A stretch of 64,000 nt of DNA from Pseudomonas fragi (GTDB taxonomy: Bacteria > Pseudomonadota > Gammaproteobacteria > Pseudomonadales > Pseudomonadaceae), in assembly GCF_002269505.1 (NCBI RefSeq), contig NZ_NQKQ01000020.1, positions 1 to 64,000 on the forward strand, written 5' to 3'. Below are positions 51,756-61,220 of the stretch, one piece after another (within the stretch, counting starts at the first letter, position 1; every line of letters starts with the position of its first letter). The notes under the pieces are model-generated. The model saw only the letters and a program-made list of their open reading frames with translations. It did no database searches and was not told where the DNA came from. A program made the position numbers and the translations under genes.

Positions 51756-53861
51756 GTGAACCCGGTTATCAAAAAATTTCAGTTCGGTCAGTCGACCGTT
51801 ACTCTCGAGACTGGCCGTATCGCCCGTCAAGCTTCCGGCGCAGTATTGGTCACCGTTGACGACGACGTCAGCGTGTTGGTGACTGTTGTCGGCTCCAAGC
51901 AAGCTGATCCAGGCAAGGGTTTCTTCCCTCTGTCGGTTCACTACCAGGAAAAAACCTACGCCGCGGGTAAAATCCCAGGCGGTTTCTTCAAGCGTGAAGG
52001 TCGCCCTTCCGAGAAAGAAACCCTGACGTCGCGTCTGATCGACCGTCCGATCCGTCCGCTGTTCCCAGAAGGTTTCATGAACGAAGTGCAGGTTGTCTGC
52101 ACCGTTCTGTCCACCAGCAAGAAAACCGATCCGGACGTCGCTGCGATGATCGGTACTTCGGCTGCCCTGGCTATCTCCGGCATTCCTTTCGATGGCCCGA
52201 TCGGTGCTGCCCGCGTTGCTTACCACGAAAGCACCGGCTACCTGCTGAACCCGACTTACGAGCAACTGGCTGCCTCCAGCCTGGACATGGTCGTTGCCGG
52301 TACCTCGGAAGCTGTATTGATGGTTGAATCGGAAGCCAAAGAGCTGACCGAAGACCAGATGCTGGGCGCCGTACTGTTTGCCCACGACGAATTCCAGGTG
52401 GTTATCCAGGCTGTCAAAGAGCTGGCTGCCGAAGCTGCCAAACCGACTTGGGACTGGGCTGCTGCCCCGGAAGCAACCGCACTGCTGGGCGCGATCCGTG
52501 CCGAGTTCGGCGAAGCGATCTCCCAGGCTTACACCATCACCGTCAAGGCAGACCGTTACGCGCGTCTGGGCGAGTTGAAGGATCAGGTTGTTGCCAAGCT
52601 GTCCGGTGAAGAAGGCCAGCCTTCTGCCAGCGAAGTCAAAGCTGCTTTCGGCGAAATCGAATACCGCACCGTTCGCGAAAACATCGTTAACGGCAAGCCG
52701 CGTATCGATGGCCGTGACACCAAGACTGTTCGCCCTCTGAACATCGAAGTCGGCGTTCTGCCAAAGACCCACGGTTCTGCTCTGTTCACCCGTGGTGAAA
52801 CTCAGGCTCTGGTTGTGGCTACTCTGGGTACTGCCCGTGACGCACAACTGCTGGACACCCTGGAAGGCGAGAAAAAAGACCCGTTCATGCTGCACTACAA
52901 CTTCCCTCCGTTCTCGGTAGGTGAGTGTGGTCGTATGGGTGGCGCTGGTCGTCGCGAAATCGGTCACGGCCGTCTGGCCCGCCGTTCGGTTCAGGCCATG
53001 CTGCCTGCTGCTGACGTGTTCCCGTACACCATCCGTGTTGTATCGGAAATCACTGAATCCAACGGTTCCAGCTCGATGGCATCGGTTTGCGGTGCTTCCC
53101 TGGCACTGATGGACGCTGGTGTTCCGATGAAGGCACCGGTTGCCGGTATCGCCATGGGTCTGGTTAAGGAAGGCGAGAAATTCGCAGTTCTGACTGACAT
53201 CCTGGGTGACGAAGACCACTTGGGCGACATGGACTTCAAAGTAGCGGGTACCGCCAAAGGTGTTACCGCGCTGCAGATGGACATCAAGATCAAGGGCATC
53301 ACCGAAGAAATCATGGAGATCGCACTGGGCCAGGCCCTGGACGCTCGCCTGAACATCTTGGGTCAGATGAACCAGATCATTGCCGTTTCGCGCAATGAGC
53401 TGTCGGCCAACGCTCCGACCATGATCGCAATGAAGATCGACACCGACAAAATCCGTGATGTTATCGGTAAAGGCGGCGCGACCATCCGTGCAATCTGTGA
53501 AGAAACCAAGGCTTCGATCGACATCGAAGACGACGGCTCGATCAAGATCTTCGGCGAATCCAAAGAAGCAGCAGAAGCGGCGCGTCAGCGCGTTCTGGGC
53601 ATCACCGCGGAAGCCGAGATCGGCAAGATCTACGTGGGCAAGGTTGAGCGTATCGTCGACTTCGGCGCATTCGTAAACATCCTGCCGGGCAAAGACGGCC
53701 TGGTTCACATATCCATGCTGAGCGACGCTCGCGTTGAGAAAGTGACTGACATTCTGAAAGAAGGTCAGGAAGTGGAAGTGCTGGTACTGGACGTGGACAA
53801 CCGCGGCCGTATCAAGCTGTCCATCAAGGACGTAGCTGCTGCCAAGGCATCGGAAGCTTAA
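51756..53861 (+). CDS. pnp: Polyribonucleotide nucleotidyltransferase (PNPase)
   Basis: The 701-residue 3'-5' phosphorolytic exonuclease has two RNase PH domains (about 5-230 and 310-540; the second, active one contains FPPFSVGECGRMGGAGRREIGHG and MDIKIKGIT), a helical linker, a KH domain (IRDVIGKGGATIRAICEETKASIDIEDDG) and an S1 domain (GKIYVGKVERIVDFGAFVNILPGKDGLVHISML). The start is GTG, with AGGTAGGACACC before it. A strong terminator follows. Confidence 0.99.
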   Translation: MNPVIKKFQFGQSTVTLETGRIARQASGAVLVTVDDDVSVLVTVVGSKQADPGKGFFPLSVHYQEKTYAAGKIPGGFFKREGRPSEKETLTSRLIDRPIRPLFPEGFMNEVQVVCTVLSTSKKTDPDVAAMIGTSAALAISGIPFDGPIGAARVAYHESTGYLLNPTYEQLAASSLDMVVAGTSEAVLMVESEAKELTEDQMLGAVLFAHDEFQVVIQAVKELAAEAAKPTWDWAAAPEATALLGAIRAEFGEAISQAYTITVKADRYARLGELKDQVVAKLSGEEGQPSASEVKAAFGEIEYRTVRENIVNGKPRIDGRDTKTVRPLNIEVGVLPKTHGSALFTRGETQALVVATLGTARDAQLLDTLEGEKKDPFMLHYNFPPFSVGECGRMGGAGRREIGHGRLARRSVQAMLPAADVFPYTIRVVSEITESNGSSSMASVCGASLALMDAGVPMKAPVAGIAMGLVKEGEKFAVLTDILGDEDHLGDMDFKVAGTAKGVTALQMDIKIKGITEEIMEIALGQALDARLNILGQMNQIIAVSRNELSANAPTMIAMKIDTDKIRDVIGKGGATIRAICEETKASIDIEDDGSIKIFGESKEAAEAARQRVLGITAEAEIGKIYVGKVERIVDFGAFVNILPGKDGLVHISMLSDARVEKVTDILKEGQEVEVLVLDVDNRGRIKLSIKDVAAAKASEA

Positions 53862-53883
53862 TAGCCCCCCGATACCCGCATTG

Positions 53884-53911
53884 AAAAAAGGATCCTTCGG
53901 GATCCTTTTTT
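53884..53911 (+). terminator. Terminator of pnp
   Basis: AAAAAAGGATCC-TTCG-GGATCCTTTTTT is a perfect stem with a stable UUCG-type loop and U-run. Confidence 0.96.
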
Positions 53912-54149
53912 TATGGCTAGAGTAAAGTCAGCGCCAAGGGCCATATGCCATGAGCGCAAAGCCGCAACTTGCATGCAGATTTACCTCAAGCCATGCATTT
54001 TGCACGAATGCCATAAAACTCAATATTTGTAAGTTGTTGATTTATATAGGTTTATTTGTTTTAAAAAGTTGGCACGTGCCCTGCAATAGTACTGATAACC
54101 CTGCTGCTGCAAGACAGCGCAGATTCTAAAGAAGACAGGAGTTACTCGT

Positions 54150-54503
54150 ATGAAGAAGTTCGCTATCGCTGCCGCAACTGCTACCGCTCTGACCCTGACC
54201 ATGGCCAACGCTGCATTTGCTGCCCAAGCGACTACCCAGGCCCCGATGGTCGTGGCTGCTGGGGAAGTAACCAAAGCCAAGGAAGCTACTTCTGATACCT
54301 GGATCACCACCAAGGTCAAAGCTGACCTGGTTACCGAAAAAGGCATTCCGGGTACCGATATCAAGGTAGAAACCAACAAGGGTGTTGTTTCCCTGTCCTC
54401 CATGGTGCCGGTGACTTCAGCTCAAAAAGACATCGCAGTGTCCATCGCCAAGAAAATCAAAGGCGTTAAAGCTGTATCGGCTGATGGCCTGAAAGCCGAA
54501 TAA
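54150..54503 (+). CDS. Exported BON-domain protein (OsmY-like)
   Basis: The 117-residue precursor has a signal peptide (MKKFAIAAATATALTLTMANAAFA, cut about residue 24) and one BON domain (TSDTWITTKVKADLVTEKGIPGTDIKVETNKGVVSLSSMVPVTSAQKDIAVSIAKKIKGVKAV). Such periplasmic proteins bind membranes and are often stress-induced. It is monocistronic, with ACAGGAG before the ATG and a GC hairpin downstream. Its 288-base upstream spacer holds the pnp terminator and an AT-rich region likely to contain the promoter. Confidence 0.92.
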   Translation: MKKFAIAAATATALTLTMANAAFAAQATTQAPMVVAAGEVTKAKEATSDTWITTKVKADLVTEKGIPGTDIKVETNKGVVSLSSMVPVTSAQKDIAVSIAKKIKGVKAVSADGLKAE

Positions 54504-54614
54504 ACCACCCTTTCTCGTAGAACCGGGGGAACAAGGATCAGCAGGTGATTCAAGCAGTACGCCTGCAGACATTGTTGAAAAGGTTCATGCGACGGCCATA
54601 CGGATGTGGCCATT

Positions 54615-54645
54615 ACAGCCCCCGGCGTTCTGCGCCGGGGGCTGT
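54615..54645. terminator. GC-rich hairpin after the BON gene
   Basis: ACAGCCCCCGGCG and CGCCGGGGGCTGT form a 13-bp perfect stem with loop TTCTG, followed by TCTATTT. It lies about 110 bases after the BON stop. Confidence 0.7.
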
Positions 54646-54662
54646 TCTATTTGGGCTGTATA

Positions 54663-54763
54663 TGTAGTCGCTGACGAGGTACGAGGCTGCGATGGGGTGC
54701 GTAGCAGCCCCGCCCTTGTTGTGGTGCCATTAATCGCAGCCTCGTGCCTCGTCAGCGACTACA
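54663..54763. repeat. Second-type REP doublet (31-bp arms)
   Basis: TGTAGTCGCTGACGAGG(T)ACGAGGCTGCGAT at 54663-54693 has an inverted partner at 54733-54763 with one mismatch, which would pair as a G-U wobble in RNA. The arm differs from the TGTGGGAGCGGG family found elsewhere in the window, so two REP families coexist. It lies between convergent genes. Confidence 0.85.
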
Positions 54764-54779
54764 GGTTTTGCCGGCACGC

Positions 54780-57695
54780 TTATTCGCTATCCAGATGCAA
54801 CGGCGAGATCACCCGGCCATCACTTTCAGCTTCACCCAGGGTGGCGTCGATAAAGTACACACGATCGTCCGCCAACCCGCCCTTGTCCACTAGGTAGTCC
54901 TTGATGCTGCTGGCCCGGTCCTGACCCAGCTGACGCAACAGCACTTCGCTTTTGCTCCAGAAGTCGATCAGTGCCGCAGTCATCTTGGCAGCGCGTTCAT
55001 CACGGCTCAGGTCTTTCCATTCTGCGGGCGGTTGCTGTTTGAGACGGGTGCGGTAGATACCTTCAAGTAACGGGCCTTTCTCATCATCCGGCACGGTGAG
55101 CAAACCCGCTTTGGCCGGGACTTTGTCACCACGACGTTGAAGGATCTTGTAGTAGTTGTACTGAAACTCGCGTTCAAGACGTTCTTTGGCAATAAGTGGG
55201 CCATCGCTGCTCTGTGCGGCCGTACCTTCGATCTCGAGGCGCAGGGCCGGGCGCTCTTTCAGCGCCTGGGCCAGGGTGTTCAGGGCTTTCTGTGCCTGCG
55301 GACTCAGCTCGCTTGATCCTGGCGCGAATGACACCGTACCCAGGTCTTCGGCACCACCGCCATTGATCAGCCCGCCAATGAACTTGAAGGGCGCCTGAGC
55401 TGCACGCAACACCAGGTTGCGCACGGTCTGCCAGATAATCGGCATCACGCTGAATTGCGGGTTGTTGAGGTCGCCGCTGATCGGCAGCTCGATGGAGATC
55501 TTGCCGTCGGTGTCCTTGAGCAAGGCAATTGCCAGCTTGATCGGCAGGTCCACCGCATCCGGGCTGTCGACCTTTTCCCCAAGTTGCAATTGCTCGACCA
55601 CCAGTTTGTTTTCAGCTTTGAGCTGGCCATTGGTGATCAGGTAATGCAGGTCAAGATTCAGCCGGCCCTTGCGGATGCGGTAGCCGGCGAACTTGCCGGA
55701 GTAGGGGGTCAAGGTGGTCAGTTCTACACGCTTGAAGCTGGTGGCGATATCCAGGCTGGCCATCGGGTCGAACGGGTTGACGCTACCCTTGATGGTCACA
55801 GGTGCATAACGGTCAACCTTGCCCGCAATATTCACCGGGGCAGGTTTGGGGTTACGGCTATCGATGGTGCCAATTTGCCCGTTGAGCTGTTGCACGGCCG
55901 TCTGAAAGTTGGGTGTAAGGCTAAAGTCGGCGAAGTTGGCCGAACCATCATTGATCGCAATCGCGCCGATATGAATGCCCAGCGGCTTGTCTTTGCTGGC
56001 CGGGTTTTTGGCAGTGGTACTGCCTGCAGGTTGCGGGATCAGCAGGTCATCGACGTTGGTGGTGCGGTCGTCGTTGATCATGAAGCGCACATAGGGTTTT
56101 TCGAAATTGACTGTGGCAATCGACAAGCTATCGCCGTGCTGATACTTCACATCACCCAGCACCAGTTTTTGCCACTTGAGGAAGTCGCGGTTTTTTAGTG
56201 TGTCCAGGGTGTGCAACTGTTCGACTTGGGCACGCCCCTCTACGGTAAAGGCCAGCGGCTCGGTACTTTTGAGGTTGACCGCCAGGTCGCTGCCGAGCAT
56301 GCCGCTGCGCAGTTCAAGGCGGATAAAGGGATCGATATAGGCCTGGGCGATACGCAGGTCGATATCTTTGGTGGTGACTTTGAGCCGGGCGCTGACCGGG
56401 CTCAGGTTGACGTCGCCGCTGGCGGTGAGTTTGCCCTGCTTGCCCACGCCGGTGTCGAGGTTGAGGGTAAAAGGCGAGCGGTTGAGGCTGTCGAAGTTTT
56501 TCAGGTTCACGTTGAGCGGGCCGACATCCAGCGCCACAGGGGTTTTCGGCTCATTGTCGGCGAGGTGGACGCGATAGTCGCGCAAGTCGACATCCTTGAG
56601 CAGCACGGCCCATGGTTTGCTCGGCGCCACGGGGGCTGCTTTCGGTGCTTCGACGGTCACCACTTCGGCGTTTTTGGCAGGCGCTTTTTCGGGCTGGCTG
56701 GCAAACAGTTTTTGCCAGTCAAGCTGGCCGTCTTTTTCCCGGGCGGCCCAGGTTTCGAGGTTCTGACTGTTGATCTTGCCGACCACCACTTCCTGTTTGG
56801 CCAGATCGACACGGGTGTCGCTGACTTCCAGGCGTTCCAGGCGAACCAGGGGGCGGCCATCTGGCGCATTGATCTTGAGCGGCGCGATGCTGGCCGTGGC
56901 GTTGCTCAGCACCATCTCGGTTTCTTTTGACAGGTTAAGGGTGTAGTCGGTGCTGAAATTCAACACGCCGTCTTCAAGCGCCAGCGGCAACGCATCGCGT
57001 ACATAGGGCCACCAGACCTTCATCTTGCCATCGGTGACCTTCAGTTTGCCGGTCGAGGTAATGGGCACCAGGCTCAGCGTGCCGGTCCAGTCAATACGCC
57101 CGCCTGCGGGGCCTGCGGCCACCAGGGTCATGTCGGCGTTGTCATCGGGCAGAGTGCTAAGGTTTTTCAGCTCCAGGTCCATCGAGTCATACAAAAACTC
57201 GATGGGTTCGCTTGGGCGCATATCGGTGAAGTGCAGATAGCCGCCTGCCAGCTTGATGTTGTCAATGCGCATCGGGAACGGTTTGCTGTCCGGGTCGGCC
57301 GGGGTCGGCTCGCTGGCAGGCAGTTTGAACAGCTGGGTCAGGTTGAGGGTACCGTCCTTGTTGAACAGCAGCTCGGTCTTGGGCTTGTCCAGCTCTACGG
57401 CGGCCAGGTGCAGGGCTTTTGTCCACAGGCTGTCGGCTTGCAGATTGGTGTAAAGCCGCTCGAAGCCGACCTGCTCCTTGCCCGGCTCACCGATCCGCAA
57501 GCCCCACAGCGTCAGCTCAAGGCTGAAGGGGTTGAACTCCAGCCGGTCGAGCCTGGCGGGCACCGTGGCGTAGTTGGCCAGTTGCTGGTTGATGATGCGC
57601 AGGCCAATGCCCGGCAAGATCAGGAAGCCAAGCACGCTGTAAAGTGCGATGGCAATCAGCACGGCGCCAAGGGCGCGGATCAATCCTTTGAGCAT
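54780..57695 (-). CDS. Large AsmA-like DUF748 envelope protein
   Basis: The 971-residue protein has a single N-terminal membrane helix (about 8-30, IRALGAVLIAIALYSVLGFLILPGIGLRII) and then a very long repetitive beta-rich region with DUF748 stretches (RLDRLEFNPFSLELTLWGLRI, KPKTELLFNKDGTLNLTQLF, VDDLLIPQP, DIATSFKRVELTTLTPYSGKFAGYRI), related to the AsmA/YhdP superfamily of periplasm-spanning lipid-transfer-like proteins. Near the C-terminus (about 800-850) SFAPGSSELSPQAQKALNTLAQALKERPALRLEIEG looks like an OmpA-type peptidoglycan-binding strand-helix. Function is inferred from the superfamily only. Confidence 0.85.
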   Translation of the reverse strand: MLKGLIRALGAVLIAIALYSVLGFLILPGIGLRIINQQLANYATVPARLDRLEFNPFSLELTLWGLRIGEPGKEQVGFERLYTNLQADSLWTKALHLAAVELDKPKTELLFNKDGTLNLTQLFKLPASEPTPADPDSKPFPMRIDNIKLAGGYLHFTDMRPSEPIEFLYDSMDLELKNLSTLPDDNADMTLVAAGPAGGRIDWTGTLSLVPITSTGKLKVTDGKMKVWWPYVRDALPLALEDGVLNFSTDYTLNLSKETEMVLSNATASIAPLKINAPDGRPLVRLERLEVSDTRVDLAKQEVVVGKINSQNLETWAAREKDGQLDWQKLFASQPEKAPAKNAEVVTVEAPKAAPVAPSKPWAVLLKDVDLRDYRVHLADNEPKTPVALDVGPLNVNLKNFDSLNRSPFTLNLDTGVGKQGKLTASGDVNLSPVSARLKVTTKDIDLRIAQAYIDPFIRLELRSGMLGSDLAVNLKSTEPLAFTVEGRAQVEQLHTLDTLKNRDFLKWQKLVLGDVKYQHGDSLSIATVNFEKPYVRFMINDDRTTNVDDLLIPQPAGSTTAKNPASKDKPLGIHIGAIAINDGSANFADFSLTPNFQTAVQQLNGQIGTIDSRNPKPAPVNIAGKVDRYAPVTIKGSVNPFDPMASLDIATSFKRVELTTLTPYSGKFAGYRIRKGRLNLDLHYLITNGQLKAENKLVVEQLQLGEKVDSPDAVDLPIKLAIALLKDTDGKISIELPISGDLNNPQFSVMPIIWQTVRNLVLRAAQAPFKFIGGLINGGGAEDLGTVSFAPGSSELSPQAQKALNTLAQALKERPALRLEIEGTAAQSSDGPLIAKERLEREFQYNYYKILQRRGDKVPAKAGLLTVPDDEKGPLLEGIYRTRLKQQPPAEWKDLSRDERAAKMTAALIDFWSKSEVLLRQLGQDRASSIKDYLVDKGGLADDRVYFIDATLGEAESDGRVISPLHLDSE

Positions 57696-57783
57696 GTGGG
57701 GCGTCGTCTATAGCAGTCGGAAGTGCCTTGGAGTATGGCACGCGTTTCTGGTTCCGAGACGAACGCCGTATTTGGAGAATGGA

Positions 57784-58797
57784 TTAAAACTGAAGGATCA
57801 AGGTTTTCAGCGGCGGCTGCTGGTCCATGGAGGGGAAATCGCTGGCCGGGGTCATGACCTGCCAGTCGCGGACCGGGCGTCCGGCTTTCTCGGCACAACG
57901 CAAAACCTGTTCGCGCCAGTCATCCATGCTGACCTTTGCCAGGTTATTGCAGCAGATCAGCACGCCGTCCGGTGCTGTGGTCAATACGGCAGGCTTGAGC
58001 AGGCTTTGGTAGTCACGCAGCAGATCGACCGTGCCGAATGCGCTCTTGGCCCAGGCTGGCGGGTCGAGCAACACCAGGTCGTATTCACGCTGATCCATAC
58101 GCGGGTAAGCGGGCAGCTTGTGGCGGCGCTGGATGATCGGCAAACCGGCCAGTTGGCGGATAGCCGCAAAATAGTCCGATTGCACAAACTTCATCTTTGC
58201 CAGTTCAGGGTTCAGCAGGCCGTTTTCGCGGCCAACTGCCAGATTGCCTTCGGCGAAGTCGAGGTTACAGACTTCACTGGCCCCGCCCGCAGCGGCACTC
58301 AGGCCCACACCGCAGGTGTAGGAAAACAGATTGAGCACGCTTTTACCGGCACTGTGCTGCTTGACCCAGCCACGGGCATTGCGCAGGTCGAGGAACAGCA
58401 GTGGGTCTTGCCCGGCATGGCGGCCGCGCACCCGGTACTTGAGGCCCCATTCGTGACCGACGGTGTCTTGAAGGGCTGCGTCTTCGGCGCGGTACACGGT
58501 GTCTTCGCGGTCGATACGCGAGTTGCCCTGGGAGCGGTCGTTGTAGACCAGCAGCAGGTCGAGGCCCAGGTGGCGGTTGATGGCTTCGTGCAGTTGCAGC
58601 AAGTCATCGCGCTCAAGGCGTTGATGAAAGCTTTGCACCAGCAGTTGCGGGCCGTAACGGTCGATGGTCAGGCCGCCGGCGCCTTCCTGGCTGCCGTGGA
58701 ACAGGCGATAACAGTCGGTGCCCTGAGCGTGCAGCTCGGCCAACAAGTCTTTACGGTTATCGAGGGCGGCGCGCAGCGCCTGATTCAAGAAAGACAT
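57784..58797 (-). CDS. Class I SAM-dependent rRNA-type methyltransferase (RlmI/RlmK-like)
   Basis: The 337-residue protein has an N-terminal RNA-binding-type segment (about 1-110, DCYRLFHGSQEGAGGLTIDRYGPQLLVQSFHQ) and a C-terminal Rossmann methyltransferase domain with the SAM motif VLNLFSYTCGVGLSAAAGGASEVCNLDFAEGNL (about 175-205) and the catalytic-type LVLLDPPAWAKS. It resembles 23S rRNA m5C/m7G methyltransferases, but the modified base cannot be told from the sequence. It is followed by DUF748 on the same strand. Confidence 0.85.
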   Translation of the reverse strand: MSFLNQALRAALDNRKDLLAELHAQGTDCYRLFHGSQEGAGGLTIDRYGPQLLVQSFHQRLERDDLLQLHEAINRHLGLDLLLVYNDRSQGNSRIDREDTVYRAEDAALQDTVGHEWGLKYRVRGRHAGQDPLLFLDLRNARGWVKQHSAGKSVLNLFSYTCGVGLSAAAGGASEVCNLDFAEGNLAVGRENGLLNPELAKMKFVQSDYFAAIRQLAGLPIIQRRHKLPAYPRMDQREYDLVLLDPPAWAKSAFGTVDLLRDYQSLLKPAVLTTAPDGVLICCNNLAKVSMDDWREQVLRCAEKAGRPVRDWQVMTPASDFPSMDQQPPLKTLILQF

Positions 58798-58862
58798 GCG
58801 TTGCGCCTTGGGGGACAGATAAGGCGCGGCAGTTTAGCAGAATAGGATGTACGAAACTTCAG

Positions 58863-58949
58863 TGTGGGAGCGAGCTTGCTCGCGATTGCATCACCGCAGT
58901 GAAGCAGGCAGGCCGCATTGCCGGCATCGCGAGCAAGCCCGCTCCCACA
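58863..58949. repeat. REP doublet (REPIN) upstream of the methyltransferase
   Basis: TGTGGGAGCGAGCTTGCTCGCGATTGCATC and an inverted partner ending GCCCGCTCCCACA flank a centre that includes GGCCGCATTGCCGGC. It is the same family as 13078-13160 and 21773-21859, here between the thiolase stop and the methyltransferase start. Confidence 0.92.
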
Positions 58950-58959
58950 GAGGACGTGG

Positions 58960-60141
58960 TTACTCGCGCTCGATTGCCAGCGCTACGCCCTGACCACCGC
59001 CGATGCACAAGGTGGCCAGGCCTTTTTTGGCGTCGCGCTTGAGCATTTCGTGGAGCAGGGTGACCAGGATACGGCAGCCCGAGGCACCAATCGGGTGGCC
59101 AATGGCAATTGCGCCGCCGTTGACGTTGACCTTGCTCGCGTCCCAGTTCAATTCCTGGCCCACGGTCAGCGCTTGCGCGGCGAACGCTTCGTTGGCTTCG
59201 ATCAGGTCCAGTTGTTGCAGCGTCCAGCCGGCTTTGCTCAGGCAGCGCTGGGTAGCACTGACCGGGCCGATGCCCATGATGGCCGGGTCGACACCGGCAT
59301 TGGCATAGGCCGCGATTCTGGCCAGTACCGGCAGGCCCAGGGCCTTGGCCTTGGTGGCGCTCATAAGCATCACGGCGGCTGCGCCGTCATTGAGTGAAGA
59401 GGCGTTACCCGCGGTGACAGAACCGTCTTTTTTGAATGCAGGACGCAGTTTGGCCAATGACTCGGCCGTAGTCCCGGCGCGCGGTTGCTCGTCGGTGGTG
59501 AATGCGATCGGGTCGCCTTTGCGCTGCGGGATCAGGACGGGCGTGATCTCATCGACAAAGCGTCCGGCTTCAATTGCGGCAGTGGCTTTTTGCTGTGAGG
59601 CTGCGGCGAAGGCGTCTTGCGCTTCACGGCTGATGCCGTACTTGTCCACAAGGTTCTCAGCGGTGATGCCCATGTGGTAGTCGTTGAATGCATCCCACAG
59701 GCCATCGCTGATCATTGTATCGACGACCTGAGCGTGGCCCATGCGCAAACCGGTGCGGGCGCCGGGCATGATGTAATTGGACAGGCTCATGTTTTCCTGG
59801 CCACCGGCGATGATCACCTCTGCATCACCGCAACGAATGGCCTGGGCACCCAGGTGCAGGGCCTTGAGGCCCGAGCCGCAGACTTTGTTCAGGGTCAGTG
59901 CCGGCACCGCAAAAGGCAGCCCGGCCTTGATTGCCGCCTGGCGGGCAGGGTTTTGCCCGGCACCGGCGGTCAGTACCTGGCCCATGATCACTTCGTCGAC
60001 CTGGGCGCCATCCAGGCCGGTCTGTGCGAGTAACTGACGAATGACTGCGGCACCCAGTTCTACGGCAGGTACATGGGCCAGCGAACCTTGAAAGCTGCCA
60101 ACGGCGGTGCGGGTAGCCGCAACGATTACGACGTCTTGCAT
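58960..60141 (-). CDS. atoB: Acetyl-CoA C-acetyltransferase (thiolase)
   Basis: The 393-residue biosynthetic-type thiolase condenses two acetyl-CoA or cleaves acetoacetyl-CoA. The nucleophile Cys88 is in LTLNKVCGSGLKA, His349 in AIGHPIGASG and the second Cys379 in CIGGGQG. The chosen start MQDVVIVAATRTAVGSF is the family N-terminus; a longer frame of 20 codons is unlikely. It stands alone, so its role (ketone body/butanoate use or PHA precursor) is open. Confidence 0.94.
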   Translation of the reverse strand: MQDVVIVAATRTAVGSFQGSLAHVPAVELGAAVIRQLLAQTGLDGAQVDEVIMGQVLTAGAGQNPARQAAIKAGLPFAVPALTLNKVCGSGLKALHLGAQAIRCGDAEVIIAGGQENMSLSNYIMPGARTGLRMGHAQVVDTMISDGLWDAFNDYHMGITAENLVDKYGISREAQDAFAAASQQKATAAIEAGRFVDEITPVLIPQRKGDPIAFTTDEQPRAGTTAESLAKLRPAFKKDGSVTAGNASSLNDGAAAVMLMSATKAKALGLPVLARIAAYANAGVDPAIMGIGPVSATQRCLSKAGWTLQQLDLIEANEAFAAQALTVGQELNWDASKVNVNGGAIAIGHPIGASGCRILVTLLHEMLKRDAKKGLATLCIGGGQGVALAIERE

Positions 60142-60217
60142 TACTTGAGTCCTCTTTATTCTTGGAGTGTTGTGCTCGGAATCAGGCGGGCATGGTGGCA
60201 TAAATCGGTGTTGAGTT

Positions 60218-60284
60218 CATCGCGGGCAGGCCCGCTCCCACAAGAGCGCCACAGATCCTATGGGAGCGGGCTTGCCCGCGATGG
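60218..60284. repeat. Variant REP pair in reversed order
   Basis: CATCGCGGGCAGGCCCGCTCCCACA and TGGGAGCGGGCTTGCCCGCGATG face outward-in, the opposite order to the other three doublets. The arm also carries GCCCGC where the others have GCTCGC. It lies between the convergent-facing thiolase start and the DUF2236 stop. Confidence 0.85.
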
Positions 60285-60298
60285 CAGCGCAGCGGTTT

Positions 60299-61168
60299 TC
60301 AGCCAAGCCCCATGCGCCGTCGCGCTCGCTGTACCGAGCCGTTGCGCACGGCCCAACGCAGAATCGGTGCGGTGCTGTTCACCCCGGCCCGTACCAGTTT
60401 GCGAACCGTCGGGCCTTGATGCAGGCCCAGCTGGTCGCTGGCCCAGTCGGGCAGCAAGTCGATCCCGGCCTGCATCATCAGTGCGCCAAAAGGTTTGGCC
60501 AGCAGGCTGGGAGCAGGGGCGTTGAGCAGCAGGCGAATGACTTCACGGCTGCGCTCATCGCACAGCAATTTCGGGCGGATGCTGTCAAGGTAGTCGGCTA
60601 CTTGCTGACGTGAGCGCGGTACGTGGGTGGCGCCCAGGCGTTCAGCGATCACGGCGATTTCGTCGTAGTAGCGGTCCTGATCTTGCGCGGATAAATGCGG
60701 GTTGCGATAGCGCAGGTGGGCGGCGAGAAAGTTGCTGACTTCGGCCACATGCACCCAGGTCAGCAGTTCGGGATCGCTGGCGGCATAGGGGCGGCCATCG
60801 AGGCCGGTGCCGGTAACCTGCAGGTGGATGGTGCGCACCTTGTCGATCAGCCAGTTGGCATCGCCGCTGGCGCCGAAGGTTGTGCCTGAAATGAACTGCC
60901 CGGTACGGCGTAGCCGACCCAGCATGTCTTCACGGAAATTGGAGTGGTCCCACACCCCGGCCAGGGCCAGTGGGTGCAAGGCTTGCAGCATCAAGGCGCT
61001 GATGCCGCCAATCAGCATGCTGGTGAAATCACCGTGTACCTGCCAACTGATGGAGTCCGGGCCGAACAGGCCGGGGTCGCCCTTGGGGTTTTCGAGGTCG
61101 AGCTTGCCGAGGGAAAGCCCGGTCAGGCTCATGATCTGGCGCTCGATGGGGCGGCGGATAAAGTCCAT
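60299..61168 (-). CDS. MpaB-family oxygenase-like protein (DUF2236)
   Basis: The 289-residue protein matches the DUF2236/MpaB family: DSISWQVHGDFTSMLIGGISALMLQALHPLALAGVWDHSNFREDMLGRLRRTGQFISGTTFG and VHVAEVSNFLAAHLRYRNPHLS. Relatives include the latex-clearing protein and MpaB, which bind heme or iron, and the conserved His/Asp/Arg region suggests the same here, but no substrate can be assigned. It starts 53 bases after pgi on the same strand. Confidence 0.85.
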   Translation of the reverse strand: MDFIRRPIERQIMSLTGLSLGKLDLENPKGDPGLFGPDSISWQVHGDFTSMLIGGISALMLQALHPLALAGVWDHSNFREDMLGRLRRTGQFISGTTFGASGDANWLIDKVRTIHLQVTGTGLDGRPYAASDPELLTWVHVAEVSNFLAAHLRYRNPHLSAQDQDRYYDEIAVIAERLGATHVPRSRQQVADYLDSIRPKLLCDERSREVIRLLLNAPAPSLLAKPFGALMMQAGIDLLPDWASDQLGLHQGPTVRKLVRAGVNSTAPILRWAVRNGSVQRARRRMGLG

Positions 61169-61220
61169 GATGCCTTTCTCGATGGTGCCAGCCAGTCGGT
61201 GAAGACTGGCTGGCTATCAA

